Shown here: in pieces, positions 23,994 through 33,311 of the stretch
How the letters are laid out: every line of letters begins with the position of its first letter
How positions within the stretch are numbered: position 1 is the first letter of the stretch
NCBI RefSeq assembly: GCF_900078305.2
Contig: NZ_LT546026.1
Location: forward strand, 237,757 to 301,756
Source: Corynebacterium bouchesdurhonense
GTDB taxonomy: Bacteria > Actinomycetota > Actinomycetes > Mycobacteriales > Mycobacteriaceae
DNA: 64,000 bases
Direction of reading: 5' to 3'
The notes under the pieces: generated by a model
What the model was told of the DNA's origin: nothing
What the model saw: the letters and a program-made list of their open reading frames with translations, nothing else
The model's database searches: none
Made by a program: the position numbers and the translations under genes

Positions 23994-26111
23994 GTGACTG
24001 TTTCTACAGAGCCGCAAATTCAGAGCCAGGCGTGGGAAGGCTTCACCCCTGGCCCGTGGACGGAAGAGATCAACGTCCGCGACTTCATCCAGCGCAACTA
24101 CACCCCCTACGACGGGGATGCGTCGTTCCTCGCAGGCGCCACCGACAAGACGCTGCGCCTCTGGGACCACCTGGACAAGAACTACCTCGCCGTGGAGCGC
24201 GAACGCCGCGTCTACGACGTGGACACCGAAACCCCGGCCGATATCGATGCCTTCCAGCCGGGCTACATTTCGGAGGACGACGACGTGATCGTCGGCCTGC
24301 AAACCGATGTCCCCACCAAGCGCGCCATGATGCCCAACGGCGGCTGGCGCATGGTTGAGCAGGCCATCAAGGAGGCCGGCAAGGACGTCAACCCGGACGT
24401 CAAGAAGATCTTCACCGAGTACCGCAAGACTCACAACGATGCGGTGTTTGACATCTACACCCCGCGCATCCGCGCCGCCCGCTCTTCGCACATCGTGACC
24501 GGGCTGCCCGACGCCTACGGCCGCGGCCGCATCATCGGCGACTACCGCCGCGTGGCCCTCTACGGCGTGGACTACCTCATCGAAGACAAGCAGCGGGCGA
24601 AGGACGCGTCCCTGGCCAACGGCTTCTCCGAGCACTGGGCCCGCTACCGCGAGGAGCACTCCGAGCAGATCAAGGCGCTGAAGAAGCTGAAGAAGATGGC
24701 GGCCGACTACGGCTTCGACATCTCCGGGCCGGCCACGAACGCCAAGGAAGCCGTCCAGTGGACCTACTTCGGCTACCTTGCCTCCGTGAAGAGCCAGGAC
24801 GGCGCCGCCATGTCCATCGGTCGCCTCTCCCCCTTCTTGGATGCCTACTTCGAGCGCGACCTTGCCAACGGCACCCTGACCGAGGTTGAGGCGCAGGAGA
24901 TTATCGACGCCCTGGTGATCAAGCTGCGCATCGTGCGCTTCCTGCGCACCGAGGACTACGACCAGATCTTCTCCGGTGACCCGTACTGGGCAACCTGGAC
25001 CGACGCCGGCTTCTCCGAGGACGGCCGCCACCAGGTGACAAAGACCTCCTTCCGCCTCCTGCAGACGCTGCGCAACCTGGGTCCGGCCCCGGAGCCGAAC
25101 ATCACCATCTTCTGGGACCCGTCGCTGCCGGAGGGCTACAAGGAGTTCTGCGCCGCCATCTCCATTGAGACCTCCTCGCTGCAGTACGAATCCGACAAGC
25201 AGATTCGCGACAAGTGGGGCGACGACGCCGCCATCGCGTGCTGCGTGTCCCCCATGAAGGTGGGCAAGCAGATGCAGTTCTTCGGCGCGCGCGTGAACGC
25301 CGCGAAGGCCCTCCTCTACGCCATCAACGGCGGCCGCGACGAGGTGAGCGGCAAGCAGATCACGGACGGCGACCACACCCCGATCCAGGGCGACGGCCCC
25401 CTGGACTTCGATGAGGTCTGGCAGAAGTACGAGGAGATGCTCGACTGGGTCGTGGGCACCTACGTGGAAGCGCTGAACATCATCCACTACTGCCACGACC
25501 GCTACGCCTACGAGTCCATCGAGATGGCGCTGCACGATTCGGACATCATCCGCACCATGGGCTGCGGCATCGCCGGCCTGTCCATCGTCGCCGACTCGCT
25601 CAGCGCGATCAAGTACGCGAAGGTCTACCCGGTGCGCGACGAGACGGGCCTGGTGGTGGACTACATCACCGAGGGCGAGTTCCCGTTCTACGGCAACGAC
25701 GATGACCGCGCGGACGACATCGCGGCCACCGTGGTCCACACAGTGATGCAGAAGATCAAGGCCATCCCGATGTACCGCGACGCGATCCCCACGCAGTCCG
25801 TGCTCACTATCACCTCGAACGTGGTCTACGGCAAGGCAACCGGCTCCTTCCCGTCCGGGCACAAGGCCGGCACCCCGTTTGCCCCGGGCGCGAACCCGGA
25901 GAACGGCGCCGACAACCACGGCATGGTCGCCTCCATGCTCTCGGTGGGCAAGCTCGACTACAACGACGCGCTCGACGGCATCTCGCTGACCAACACCATC
26001 ACGCCGGCGGGCCTGGGCCGCAACAAGGACGAGCAGGTGACCAACCTCGTGGGTGTCCTTGACGCCGGCTTCATCATGGACAACGCCGACGCGACGATCC
26101 AGCCCGCCTAA
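23994..26111 (+). CDS. pflB: Pyruvate formate-lyase, thiyl-radical (large) subunit
   Basis: Cleaves pyruvate plus CoA to acetyl-CoA and formate under anoxia. The GTG at 23994 lies 9 nt after GAAGGA; an in-frame GTG at 23976 is less likely. The active-site cysteine pair is in [20 protein letters not shown] (Cys416/417). The protein stops at residue 705, after [20 protein letters not shown], exactly where E. coli PflB continues into its glycyl-radical domain; that domain is the next gene. The gene is otherwise intact, with a separate ribosome binding site for the second part, so this is a split enzyme rather than a frameshift. Upstream 23859-23993 must hold the promoter; I see no certain anaerobic regulator site. 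Confidence 0.92.
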   Translation: MTVSTEPQIQSQAWEGFTPGPWTEEINVRDFIQRNYTPYDGDASFLAGATDKTLRLWDHLDKNYLAVERERRVYDVDTETPADIDAFQPGYISEDDDVIVGLQTDVPTKRAMMPNGGWRMVEQAIKEAGKDVNPDVKKIFTEYRKTHNDAVFDIYTPRIRAARSSHIVTGLPDAYGRGRIIGDYRRVALYGVDYLIEDKQRAKDASLANGFSEHWARYREEHSEQIKALKKLKKMAADYGFDISGPATNAKEAVQWTYFGYLASVKSQDGAAMSIGRLSPFLDAYFERDLANGTLTEVEAQEIIDALVIKLRIVRFLRTEDYDQIFSGDPYWATWTDAGFSEDGRHQVTKTSFRLLQTLRNLGPAPEPNITIFWDPSLPEGYKEFCAAISIETSSLQYESDKQIRDKWGDDAAIACCVSPMKVGKQMQFFGARVNAAKALLYAINGGRDEVSGKQITDGDHTPIQGDGPLDFDEVWQKYEEMLDWVVGTYVEALNIIHYCHDRYAYESIEMALHDSDIIRTMGCGIAGLSIVADSLSAIKYAKVYPVRDETGLVVDYITEGEFPFYGNDDDRADDIAATVVHTVMQKIKAIPMYRDAIPTQSVLTITSNVVYGKATGSFPSGHKAGTPFAPGANPENGADNHGMVASMLSVGKLDYNDALDGISLTNTITPAGLGRNKDEQVTNLVGVLDAGFIMDNADATIQPA

Positions 26112-26127
26112 CCAGCACTTCCCATCC

Positions 26128-26150
26128 CCCAACTTTGACCCAACTTTGAC
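26128..26150 (+). repeat. Short tandem repeat CCAACTTTGAC between pflB and the radical subunit
   Basis: CCAACTTTGAC is repeated back to back in the 52-bp spacer between the two PFL subunit genes, just before the AAGGAG of the second. Confidence 0.6.
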
Positions 26151-26163
26151 AAGGAGAACAATC

Positions 26164-26415
26164 ATGACCACCCCGACGTTTGACGAGCGCCTCGCTTCCA
26201 TGAAGGACGCCCGCTCCGCCAACAACATGGACTCCGGCCTCTACCACGCCAACATCAACGTGCTGGACGAGTCCACGCTCGAGGATGCGATGGAGCACCC
26301 GGAGAACTACCCCAACCTCACCGTCCGCGTCTCCGGCTACGCCGTGAACTTTGTCAAGCTGACGAAGGAGCAGCAGCGCGACGTCATTTCCCGTACCTTC
26401 CACAAGGGTGCGTAA
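26164..26415 (+). CDS. Glycyl-radical (small) subunit of pyruvate formate-lyase, GrcA-like
   Basis: An 83-residue protein equivalent to the C-terminus of PflB and to autonomous glycyl radical cofactor GrcA/YfiD. The sequence [19 protein letters not shown] then [15 protein letters not shown] matches the radical loop; the radical site is Gly58 in RVSGYAV. It has its own AAGGAG ribosome binding site and overlaps the activase gene by one base. In E. coli GrcA repairs oxygen-cleaved PFL; here the large subunit has no radical domain, so this protein should be an obligate subunit. Confidence 0.9.
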   Translation: MTTPTFDERLASMKDARSANNMDSGLYHANINVLDESTLEDAMEHPENYPNLTVRVSGYAVNFVKLTKEQQRDVISRTFHKGA

Positions 26416-27290
26416 TGGCTCAAGACGGTACTAGCGGCGTCGTCACGCTCGAGCCCCAACAGGGTGAGCGCGTGCGCGGCGTCGCCGCCGGTTTAGGCGG
26501 TCTTTCCACCGATGACTTGGAGATCACCCGCCCAGAGCTTCTCGACGCCCGCCGCACCGGCGAGATCGGCCTCATCCACTCGTGGGAGCTGGTCACGGCC
26601 GTTGACGGCCCGGGCACCCGCATGACCATCTTCCTCTCCGGCTGCCCGTTGCGGTGCAAGTTCTGCCACAACCCCGACACGATGGAGATGAAGGAGGGCA
26701 CGCTCGAGCGCGTCGACGACGTGGTCAAACGCGTGCTGCGCTACAAGGCCGTGTTTAACGCCTCCGGCGGCGGGCTCACGCTCTCGGGCGGGGAACCGCT
26801 GTTCCAGATCGCGTTTACCCGGCGCCTCCTTAAGGAGGTGCACGCCGCCGGGGTGCACACCACGGTGGACACCTCGGGCTTCTTGGGGGCCCGCTTGACC
26901 GACGCAGACTTGGACAACATCGACCTGTTCCTCTTGGACGTGAAGTCGGGCGATCCCGACACGTACGAGGGCGTCACGGCGCGGCAGCTGCAGCCGACCA
27001 TCGATTTCGGCGACCGCCTGCACGCCAAGGGCAAGCCTGTGTGGGTCCGCTTCGTCCTCGTGCCCGGCCTGACGGACGCGGAGGACAACGTCCAGCGGGT
27101 GGCGGACATCGTCTCCCGGTGGAAGGGCACCGTGGAGCGCGTGGAGGTGTTGCCGTTCCACAATATGGGCGCGGATAAGTGGGATAAGATCGGGCTCGAC
27201 TACGAGCTCAAGGACACCGCTCCGCCCTCCCCGGAGTCTGTGGAGCACGTCCGATCCATCTTCCGTTCGCGCGGTCTCACTGTTTTCTAA
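26415..27290 (+). CDS. pflA: Pyruvate formate-lyase-activating enzyme
   Basis: A radical SAM enzyme (291 residues) that abstracts hydrogen from the PFL glycine. The 4Fe-4S motif CPLRCKFC is near residue 77, followed by SGGEPLFQ (SAM binding) near residue 122. About 55 N-terminal residues precede the usual start (IGLIHSWELVTAVDGPGTR); they are coupled by overlap to the preceding gene, so I keep the ATG at 26415. Its presence shows the split PFL is meant to be active. Confidence 0.92.
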   Translation: MAQDGTSGVVTLEPQQGERVRGVAAGLGGLSTDDLEITRPELLDARRTGEIGLIHSWELVTAVDGPGTRMTIFLSGCPLRCKFCHNPDTMEMKEGTLERVDDVVKRVLRYKAVFNASGGGLTLSGGEPLFQIAFTRRLLKEVHAAGVHTTVDTSGFLGARLTDADLDNIDLFLLDVKSGDPDTYEGVTARQLQPTIDFGDRLHAKGKPVWVRFVLVPGLTDAEDNVQRVADIVSRWKGTVERVEVLPFHNMGADKWDKIGLDYELKDTAPPSPESVEHVRSIFRSRGLTVF

Positions 27291-27326
27291 CCCGCGCTCA
27301 GCGCGTAGTATGACCTATTACGACGA

Positions 27327-27369
27327 GCGCGCCCCTGTGCGCACTCTCCGAAGCCGCACAGGGGCGCGC
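27327..27369 (+). terminator. 15-bp hairpin after pflA
   Basis: GCGCGCCCCTGTGCG (27327-27341) pairs perfectly with CGCACAGGGGCGCGC (27355-27369), loop 13 nt, 36 bp after the pflA stop. No T-run follows. It could equally be a leader hairpin of corA. Confidence 0.65.
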
Positions 27370-27422
27370 GCCGTATGGCCCAGCAAGCCCCCGAGCACGA
27401 GTGAAAGGGGGCTCAAACGCCC

Positions 27423-28496
27423 ATGCCGCCACGCATCCCACTCTCCCTCCCGCGGTCGAAGAAACCCGAGCCCCCGTCCCGTCCTTACCCGCCGGTGCCG
27501 ATCGAGCGCTCGGTGGATTTCTGCCGCGTGTTCATCGACGGCAAGCGGATGCCGGGGAACAAGCGCATCGGGGACGCGCTCGACATCGTGCAGCAGCACG
27601 ACAACGCCTTTGTGTGGCTCTCGCTCAAGGCCCCCTCGGACCAGCAGATGGAGAAGATCGCGGCCATCTTTGACTTGGACGACTTGGTGGTGGACGACAT
27701 CATCGACGCCCACCAGCGCCCGAAGGTGGACCGGTACGACGAGCAGCTGTTCATGGTCGTGCGCTCCGTCCACTACCGGGACGACGAGGAAGTCGCGGAC
27801 GCCCGCGAAATCATTTCCACGGGCGAGGTGCAGGTGGTCACGGGCGACAAGTTCGCCATGACTATCCGCCACAACGCTCCCCTGCCGGATTTGACCGGCA
27901 AGCTCGAGGAGGAGGAAGAGCTCGCGGTGCTCGGCCCGAGCGCCGTGGCCTGGGCGGTGGCCGACTACCTGGTGGATAACTACCTCAAGGTGGCGGACTA
28001 CCTCAGCCAGGACGTGGACGATCTGGAAAACGAGGTGTTCACCCCGCGCCGCCAGATCAACATCGACAAGATTTACAACTACAAGCGAGAGGTCTTGGAG
28101 ATGCGTCACGCCATCGACCCGCTCGCGCCGGCGCTGCGCAACGGTCTGGCCAACAACAAAGACCTGCTCCGCAAGGCATTGCGCACCTACTTCCGGGACG
28201 TGCAGGATAACGCCACCATCGTCTCCGACCGGATCTCCGGGTTCGACGAGCGCCTTTCGTCGCTTCTCGACGCATCCGTGGCCAAGGTCAGTCTGCAGCA
28301 GAACTCGGATATGCGCACTATCTCCGCCGTGGTGGGTATGGCTGCCGCCCCGACGATGATCGCCGGTATCTACGGCATGAACTTCGAGCACATGCCGGAG
28401 CTGGGCTGGAAGTTCGGCTACCCCGCTGTGCTGCTCATCATGCTCGCGGCCATGCTGGGCATGCTGTGGTGGTTCCGTCGCAACAACTGGCTCTAG
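27423..28496 (+). CDS. corA: CorA-family magnesium/cobalt transporter
   Basis: A 357-residue 2-TM-GxN channel: a large cytoplasmic N-terminal domain, a long stalk helix (residues about 230-290), then two C-terminal membrane helices joined by the selectivity motif YGMNFEHMPEL. It should import Mg2+ driven by membrane potential, with intracellular Mg2+ closing the pentamer. A plausible GAAAGGGGG ribosome binding site lies upstream. Confidence 0.92.
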   Translation: MPPRIPLSLPRSKKPEPPSRPYPPVPIERSVDFCRVFIDGKRMPGNKRIGDALDIVQQHDNAFVWLSLKAPSDQQMEKIAAIFDLDDLVVDDIIDAHQRPKVDRYDEQLFMVVRSVHYRDDEEVADAREIISTGEVQVVTGDKFAMTIRHNAPLPDLTGKLEEEEELAVLGPSAVAWAVADYLVDNYLKVADYLSQDVDDLENEVFTPRRQINIDKIYNYKREVLEMRHAIDPLAPALRNGLANNKDLLRKALRTYFRDVQDNATIVSDRISGFDERLSSLLDASVAKVSLQQNSDMRTISAVVGMAAAPTMIAGIYGMNFEHMPELGWKFGYPAVLLIMLAAMLGMLWWFRRNNWL

Positions 28497-28508
28497 CCTG
28501 CCCAGGCT

Positions 28509-28970
28509 CTAGCCGTCGAGGATCATCAGCTTGAGGTTGGTCACCGCGACGAGCCTTTCGCCGCAGCGCATGTCCACTCGCCACAGGTGCGTGGAGCGCC
28601 CGGTGTGCACCGGCAGCGCGGTAGCTTCGATCCGCTGCCCTTCGCGCACGCTGCCCAGCAGGTCGGTGTAGTTGCTCATGCCCACCGCGGGTTTCGCTGC
28701 CCTGGCCACGGCCGCGATTGAGCCGAGGCTCTCCCCGATCGCCGCGTAGACCCCGCCGTTGACTATGCCGGCCGGCTGGAGGTGCTCGGCGCCCACATCG
28801 AGGAAGCCCTCCACTTTCACGCTCGAGCAGTGCGTGAGCTCGAGCCCGAGGCGCTGGGCGAAGTCGGTGCCGGCGGCGTTGACCGCGGCCAGTTCGCGCT
28901 CGTCCATCGGCGGGTCGATGACGTCGTGGAAGAGGCGCCCGACCGCCTCCGTGCCGGTGAAGTGCTCCAT
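28509..28970 (-). CDS. PaaI-like hotdog thioesterase
   Basis: A 153-residue single-hotdog acyl-CoA thioesterase candidate. The core motif reads GIVNGGVYAAIGES, where the family usually has HGG; the catalytic acidic residue on the helix (Glu of GES) is kept but the His is Asn. Activity may be altered. It is divergent from gnd, as I recall for a homologous pair in M. tuberculosis (Rv1847/gnd1). Confidence 0.8.
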   Translation of the reverse strand: MEHFTGTEAVGRLFHDVIDPPMDERELAAVNAAGTDFAQRLGLELTHCSSVKVEGFLDVGAEHLQPAGIVNGGVYAAIGESLGSIAAVARAAKPAVGMSNYTDLLGSVREGQRIEATALPVHTGRSTHLWRVDMRCGERLVAVTNLKLMILDG

Positions 28971-29033
28971 GCCCGTCGATGATACGGCTCGCGAGTGGCT
29001 TGCCCCGGGTGCAGCCCCGGTAGAATCCGCAGT

Positions 29034-30503
29034 ATGACTGCAGAACGCAACGAGGACCAGCTCGCTCAGATCGGTGTTGTCGGCATGGCGGTGATGGGCT
29101 CAAACCTTGCCCGTAACTTCGCCTCGAAGGGCCACACCGTGGCCATCTACAACCGCTCCCCCGAGCGCACCCGCGCCGTGATGGAGGCCCACGGCGCGGA
29201 GGGAAATTTCATCCCCTCGGAGACGATCGAGGACTTCGTTGCGTCGCTCGAGCGACCGCGCAAGGCCATCATCATGGTGCAGGCGGGCCCCGCCACCGAC
29301 GCGGTGATTGACCAGCTAGCCGCCGCGATGGACGAGGGCGACATCATCATCGACGGCGGCAACGCCCTGTTCACGGACACCATCCGCCGCGAGCGCGAGG
29401 TGGCCGCGAAGGGCCGCCACTTCGTCGGCGCCGGCATCTCGGGCGGCGAGGAGGGCGCCCTGCGCGGCCCGTCGATCATGCCGGGCGGTCCGGCGGAGTC
29501 CTGGGAGACTCTCGGCCCGCTGCTGGAAGACATCGCGGCGAAGGTGGACGGCGTGCCGTGCGTGACCCACATCGGCCCGGACGGCGCGGGCCACTTTGTC
29601 AAGATGGTGCACAACGGCATCGAATATGCGGACATGCAGGTCATCGGCGAGGCCTACCACCTGCTGCGCTACGGGGCGGGCATCGAGCCGGCGGAGCTCG
29701 CGGACATCTTCACCGAGTGGAACAAGGGCGACCTTGACTCGTACCTCATCGAGATCACCGCGGAGGTGCTGCGCCAGGTCGACGCCCGAACGGGCCAGCC
29801 GTTCATCGACGTCATCGTGGACGCCGCGGGTCAGAAGGGCACCGGCCGCTGGACGGTGAAGGAGGCCCTGGACCTCGGCGTGCCGGTCACCGGCATCGGC
29901 GAGGCCGTCTTCGCCCGCGCCCTGTCCTCCGCCCTCGCCCAGCGCGAGGCGGCGCAGAAGGCGGGCCTGCCTGCCGGCGAGTTGGCCACCCTGGAATCCC
30001 TCGGCATCGACCGCGACCAGTTCGTCCAGGACGTCCGCCGCGCGCTCTACGCCTCCAAGCTGGTGGCGTACGCGCAGGGGTTCGATGAGATCAACGCCGG
30101 CTCCCAGGAGCACGGCTGGGACGTGAAGCCGGGGGACTTGGCGCGCATTTGGCGCGGGGGCTGCATCATCCGCGCGAAGTTCCTCAACCGCATCACCGAG
30201 GCCTACGAGCGCGACCCGGATCTGCCGTCGCTGCTGCTTGACCCGTACTTCGCGGGCGAGCTTGCCAAGGGCCTGGTGGACTCGTGGCGCCGCGTGGTGG
30301 TCGCCGCGACCCAGCTGGGCCTGCCGGTGCCCGTCTTCGCCTCCTCCCTCTCCTACTATGACTCGCTTCGCTCCAAGCGCCTCCCGGCCGCCCTTATTCA
30401 GGGCCAGCGCGATTTCTTCGGCGCGCACACGTACCGCCGCGTGGACATGGAGGGCACCTTCCACACCACGTGGTCCGGTGAGCGCGAGGAGCTGTCGTAT
30501 TAG
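29034..30503 (+). CDS. gnd: 6-phosphogluconate dehydrogenase (decarboxylating)
   Basis: Oxidises 6-phosphogluconate to ribulose 5-phosphate, making NADPH in the pentose phosphate pathway. Motifs: GVVGMAVMGSNLARNFASKG (nucleotide binding), GAGISGGEEGALRGPSIMPG, and HNGIEYADMQ with the catalytic Lys in GHFVKMVHNG. Length is 489 residues from the ATG at 29034. TAGAAT ends 7 nt before that ATG, so transcription is probably leaderless; a longer frame to 28995 would overlap the divergent thioesterase. Confidence 0.96.
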   Translation: MTAERNEDQLAQIGVVGMAVMGSNLARNFASKGHTVAIYNRSPERTRAVMEAHGAEGNFIPSETIEDFVASLERPRKAIIMVQAGPATDAVIDQLAAAMDEGDIIIDGGNALFTDTIRREREVAAKGRHFVGAGISGGEEGALRGPSIMPGGPAESWETLGPLLEDIAAKVDGVPCVTHIGPDGAGHFVKMVHNGIEYADMQVIGEAYHLLRYGAGIEPAELADIFTEWNKGDLDSYLIEITAEVLRQVDARTGQPFIDVIVDAAGQKGTGRWTVKEALDLGVPVTGIGEAVFARALSSALAQREAAQKAGLPAGELATLESLGIDRDQFVQDVRRALYASKLVAYAQGFDEINAGSQEHGWDVKPGDLARIWRGGCIIRAKFLNRITEAYERDPDLPSLLLDPYFAGELAKGLVDSWRRVVVAATQLGLPVPVFASSLSYYDSLRSKRLPAALIQGQRDFFGAHTYRRVDMEGTFHTTWSGEREELSY

Positions 30504-30565
30504 AGCTTCCTTGCTTGTCGACGCACCCTTCGCACCCAACCCCAGCCCAGCCTGAGCCGGGCTGG
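30504..30565 (+). repeat. Dispersed GTCGAC element followed by a terminator-like hairpin
   Basis: AGCTTCCTTGCTTGTCGACG plus CACCCTTCGCA (30504-30534) contains the exact 12-mer core but lacks the GGGGGC arm. It is followed by CCAGCCC/GGGCTGG (30542-30565, loop 10), probably the gnd terminator. Confidence 0.6.
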
Positions 30566-30581
30566 CTGTAAGATCGTCGCA

Positions 30582-31877
30582 ATGACTTCTTTTGCCGATC
30601 TCGGCCTGCCCCGCGACGTTGTCAGTGTGCTGAACAGGCAGGGGATCACGGAGCCCTTCCCCATCCAGGAGGCGGCGATCCCCGACGCGCTGGCGGGCAA
30701 GGACGTGCTCGGCCGCGGGCCGACCGGTTCGGGCAAAACCTTCACGTTCGGCCTGCCGATGCTCGCCCGCCTCGCCGGCGCCCCGTCCACCCCGGGCTCG
30801 CCCCGCGGCCTGGTGTTGGCGCCCACGCGCGAGCTGGCGGCCCAGATCCGCGAGCGCCTTGACGAGCCGGCGGCGGCGCTGGGCCTGCGCGTCGTCGACG
30901 TGGTGGGCGGGGTGAACATCAACCGCCAGATCCGCGCCCTCGCCTCCCCGGTAGACCTGCTGGTGGCCACGCCCGGCCGCGCCCAGGACTTGGTCAACCA
31001 AGGCAAGCTCCGCCTGGACCGGGTTGAGGTCACCGCCCTGGACGAAGCGGACCAGATGGCGGACATGGGGTTCCTCCCCCAGGTGCGCAAGCTGCTGGAC
31101 CTCACGCCCAAGGATGGGCAGCGGCTGCTGTTTTCGGCGACGTTGGACGGGGACGTCGAAAAGCTTGTGCACCGCTACATGCGAAACCCCGTCACCCACT
31201 CCACGGCGCCCGCGGAGGCGGCGGTGGACACGATGGATCACTACCAGCTGCGCGTGGGCGACCGGGACGCGAAGAACCAGGTGGTGCTGGAGATCGGCGC
31301 TCGCGAGGGCAAGACCATCATGTTTATGCGCACCAAGCACGGGGTGGACCGGCAGGTGAAGAAGTTGCGGCGCGTTGGCGTCAACGCGCAGGGGCTGCAC
31401 GGCGATAAGGGCCAGGGCGCGCGCACGCGGGCTATCGAGGGCTTTGCGGACGGTTCGACCCCAGTGCTGGTGGCCACGGACATCGCGGCGCGCGGCATCG
31501 ACATCAACGACGTCTCGCTGGTGGTGCACGTGGACCCGCCGGCGGAGCACAAGGCCTACCTGCACCGCGCCGGGCGCACCGCCCGCGCCGGCACCTCCGG
31601 CACCGTGGTCACCCTGGTCACCGACGAGCAGACCAAGGAGGTGGACCAGCTGCTTCGCAAGGCTGGCGTGGACGCGGAGGTGGTTCGCGTCTCCCCGATG
31701 TCGGCCGAGTTGGTTAAGATTACGCAGGCACGTACACCCGCAGGCGACCCGCTGCCGCCGCCGGGGCAGCCGGCCAACGCACCGGCGGGCAACAGCGCCC
31801 GCGGAGCGCGGCGCCGCCCGAGGCGGGGTGGGGCGGGCCGCGGCGGCACACCGAGGAAGAGGAGCTCACAGCGCTAA
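30582..31877 (+). CDS. DEAD-box RNA helicase
   Basis: A 431-residue superfamily 2 helicase with all motifs: Q motif (GITEPFPIQEAAIP), GPTGSGKT, PTRELAAQI, TPGR, DEAD in ALDEADQMADMGF, SAT in LLFSATLDG, and HRAGRTARAG. The Arg/Gly-rich tail (RGARRRPRRGGAGRGGTPRK) suggests RNA binding. It probably acts in ribosome assembly or mRNA turnover. TAAGAT ends 7 nt before the ATG, so it is likely leaderless and independent of gnd. Confidence 0.9.
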   Translation: MTSFADLGLPRDVVSVLNRQGITEPFPIQEAAIPDALAGKDVLGRGPTGSGKTFTFGLPMLARLAGAPSTPGSPRGLVLAPTRELAAQIRERLDEPAAALGLRVVDVVGGVNINRQIRALASPVDLLVATPGRAQDLVNQGKLRLDRVEVTALDEADQMADMGFLPQVRKLLDLTPKDGQRLLFSATLDGDVEKLVHRYMRNPVTHSTAPAEAAVDTMDHYQLRVGDRDAKNQVVLEIGAREGKTIMFMRTKHGVDRQVKKLRRVGVNAQGLHGDKGQGARTRAIEGFADGSTPVLVATDIAARGIDINDVSLVVHVDPPAEHKAYLHRAGRTARAGTSGTVVTLVTDEQTKEVDQLLRKAGVDAEVVRVSPMSAELVKITQARTPAGDPLPPPGQPANAPAGNSARGARRRPRRGGAGRGGTPRKRSSQR

Positions 31878-31895
31878 CGCGCCGAACTGGAACCG

Positions 31896-33311
31896 ATGGA
31901 CATATTCTTCTCCATTCTCGCCCTGCTGGGCTTCATTCTCCTCACCGCCTCGACGGGCCTGTTCGTGGCCATCGAGTTCGCTATGACCGGCCTGGAGCGC
32001 TCCACCGTGGAGGCCCACGTGCGCGAGAAGGGCGACGCCGCCGCCCGGGCGGTGGCGCACAACCACGCCAACCTCTCCTTCGCACTCTCCGGCGCGCAGC
32101 TCGGTATCACGCTGACCACGCTGGCCTCCGGCTTCCTCGCCGAGCCGGTGTTGGGCAGGTACTTCACGCCGCTGCTCGAGCTGGTTGGCCTGCCAGAAAC
32201 CGCCTCCACCACGGTGGCCCTCATCCTCGCCCTTATCGTGGCCACCTTCCTCTCAATGGTGTTCGGCGAGCTGGTGCCCAAGAACATCGCCATCACCGAG
32301 CCGCTGGCCACCGCCCGCTTTGTGGTGCCGCCGGTGGCCGCCTTCAACCGCGTGTTTAAGTGGTTCATCAACTTCCTCAACGCGTCGGCAAACTGGGTGG
32401 TGCGCAAGATGGGCATCGAGCCGGCCGACGAACTGGCCTCCGCCCGCTCCGGCCAGGAGCTGGGCGCGATGGTTCGCAACTCCGCCGAGGCTGGCGGCCT
32501 AGACGCGGACACGGCCGCCGTGATCGACCGCTCGCTGCGCTTCGGCGAGACCACCGCGGAGGAGGTCATGACGCCGCGTTCCACCATCGACTCGCTCGAC
32601 GCGGAGGACACCGTGGCGGATCTGATTTCCCTCGCCCGCGAGAGCGGCCACTCCCGCTTCCCCGTGCGTCGCGGCGATTTGGACGACACGATCGGCGTGG
32701 TCCACATCAAGGACGCCTTCTCGGTGCCCCGCCACGAGCGCGCCACCACCGCGGTTGCGTCGCTCGCCCGCCCGGTGCCGTTCGTGCCCGGCACCCTCGA
32801 CGGTGACGCTGTGCTGAACAGGGTGCGCTCCGCGGGCTCGCAGGTGGTGCTGATCGCCGACGAGTACGGCGGCACCCAGGGACTTGTCACCATCGAGGAT
32901 GTGGTGGAGGAGATCCTCGGCGAGGTGTACGACGAGTACGACGACCGCGAGTCGGAGCGCGACTTCCAGCGCTTCGGCACCTCGTGGGAGGTGGCCGGAC
33001 TGGTGCGCCTCGACGAGTTGGAAGAGCGCACCGGCTACACCGCCCCGGACGGGCCGTACGAGACCCTCGGCGGCCTGATCATGGCCTCCCTCGGCCGCAT
33101 CCCCCGCCTGGGAGACAAGGTGGAGCTGCCGCAGAGCGAGGCCGCCACGTTCCAGGAGGAGCTGGCTGCGCGCGCCGGGGGCGCGTGGCTCGCCCGCGTG
33201 ACGGAGATGGACGAGCGCCGCATCGAGCGCGCTATCCTCACCCCGGTCACCGACGAGCAAGCCGCCCAGACAGCGCAGACCGCACAGGAAAAGGAGGCGC
33301 AGACGCGATGA
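31896..33311 (+). CDS. CNNM/CorC-type membrane protein with CBS pair (first of two)
   Basis: A 471-residue HlyC/CorC-family protein: DUF21/CNNM membrane domain (residues about 1-190, with SGAQLGITLTTLASGFLAEP and FGELVPKNIAI), two CBS domains (about 215-340, VMTPRSTIDSL and DEYGGTQGLVTIEDVVEEIL) and the C-terminal CorC_HlyC domain. Members are linked to Mg2+/Co2+ efflux. Its end overlaps the next, shorter paralogue by 4 nt (ATGA). Confidence 0.9.
   Translation: MDIFFSILALLGFILLTASTGLFVAIEFAMTGLERSTVEAHVREKGDAAARAVAHNHANLSFALSGAQLGITLTTLASGFLAEPVLGRYFTPLLELVGLPETASTTVALILALIVATFLSMVFGELVPKNIAITEPLATARFVVPPVAAFNRVFKWFINFLNASANWVVRKMGIEPADELASARSGQELGAMVRNSAEAGGLDADTAAVIDRSLRFGETTAEEVMTPRSTIDSLDAEDTVADLISLARESGHSRFPVRRGDLDDTIGVVHIKDAFSVPRHERATTAVASLARPVPFVPGTLDGDAVLNRVRSAGSQVVLIADEYGGTQGLVTIEDVVEEILGEVYDEYDDRESERDFQRFGTSWEVAGLVRLDELEERTGYTAPDGPYETLGGLIMASLGRIPRLGDKVELPQSEAATFQEELAARAGGAWLARVTEMDERRIERAILTPVTDEQAAQTAQTAQEKEAQTR

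Noticed and set aside
26112..26163. Frameshift or nonsense mutation splitting pflB
   Set aside because: The small gene has its own start, strong ribosome binding site and a divergent GrcA-like N-terminus, so it is a genuine separate gene.
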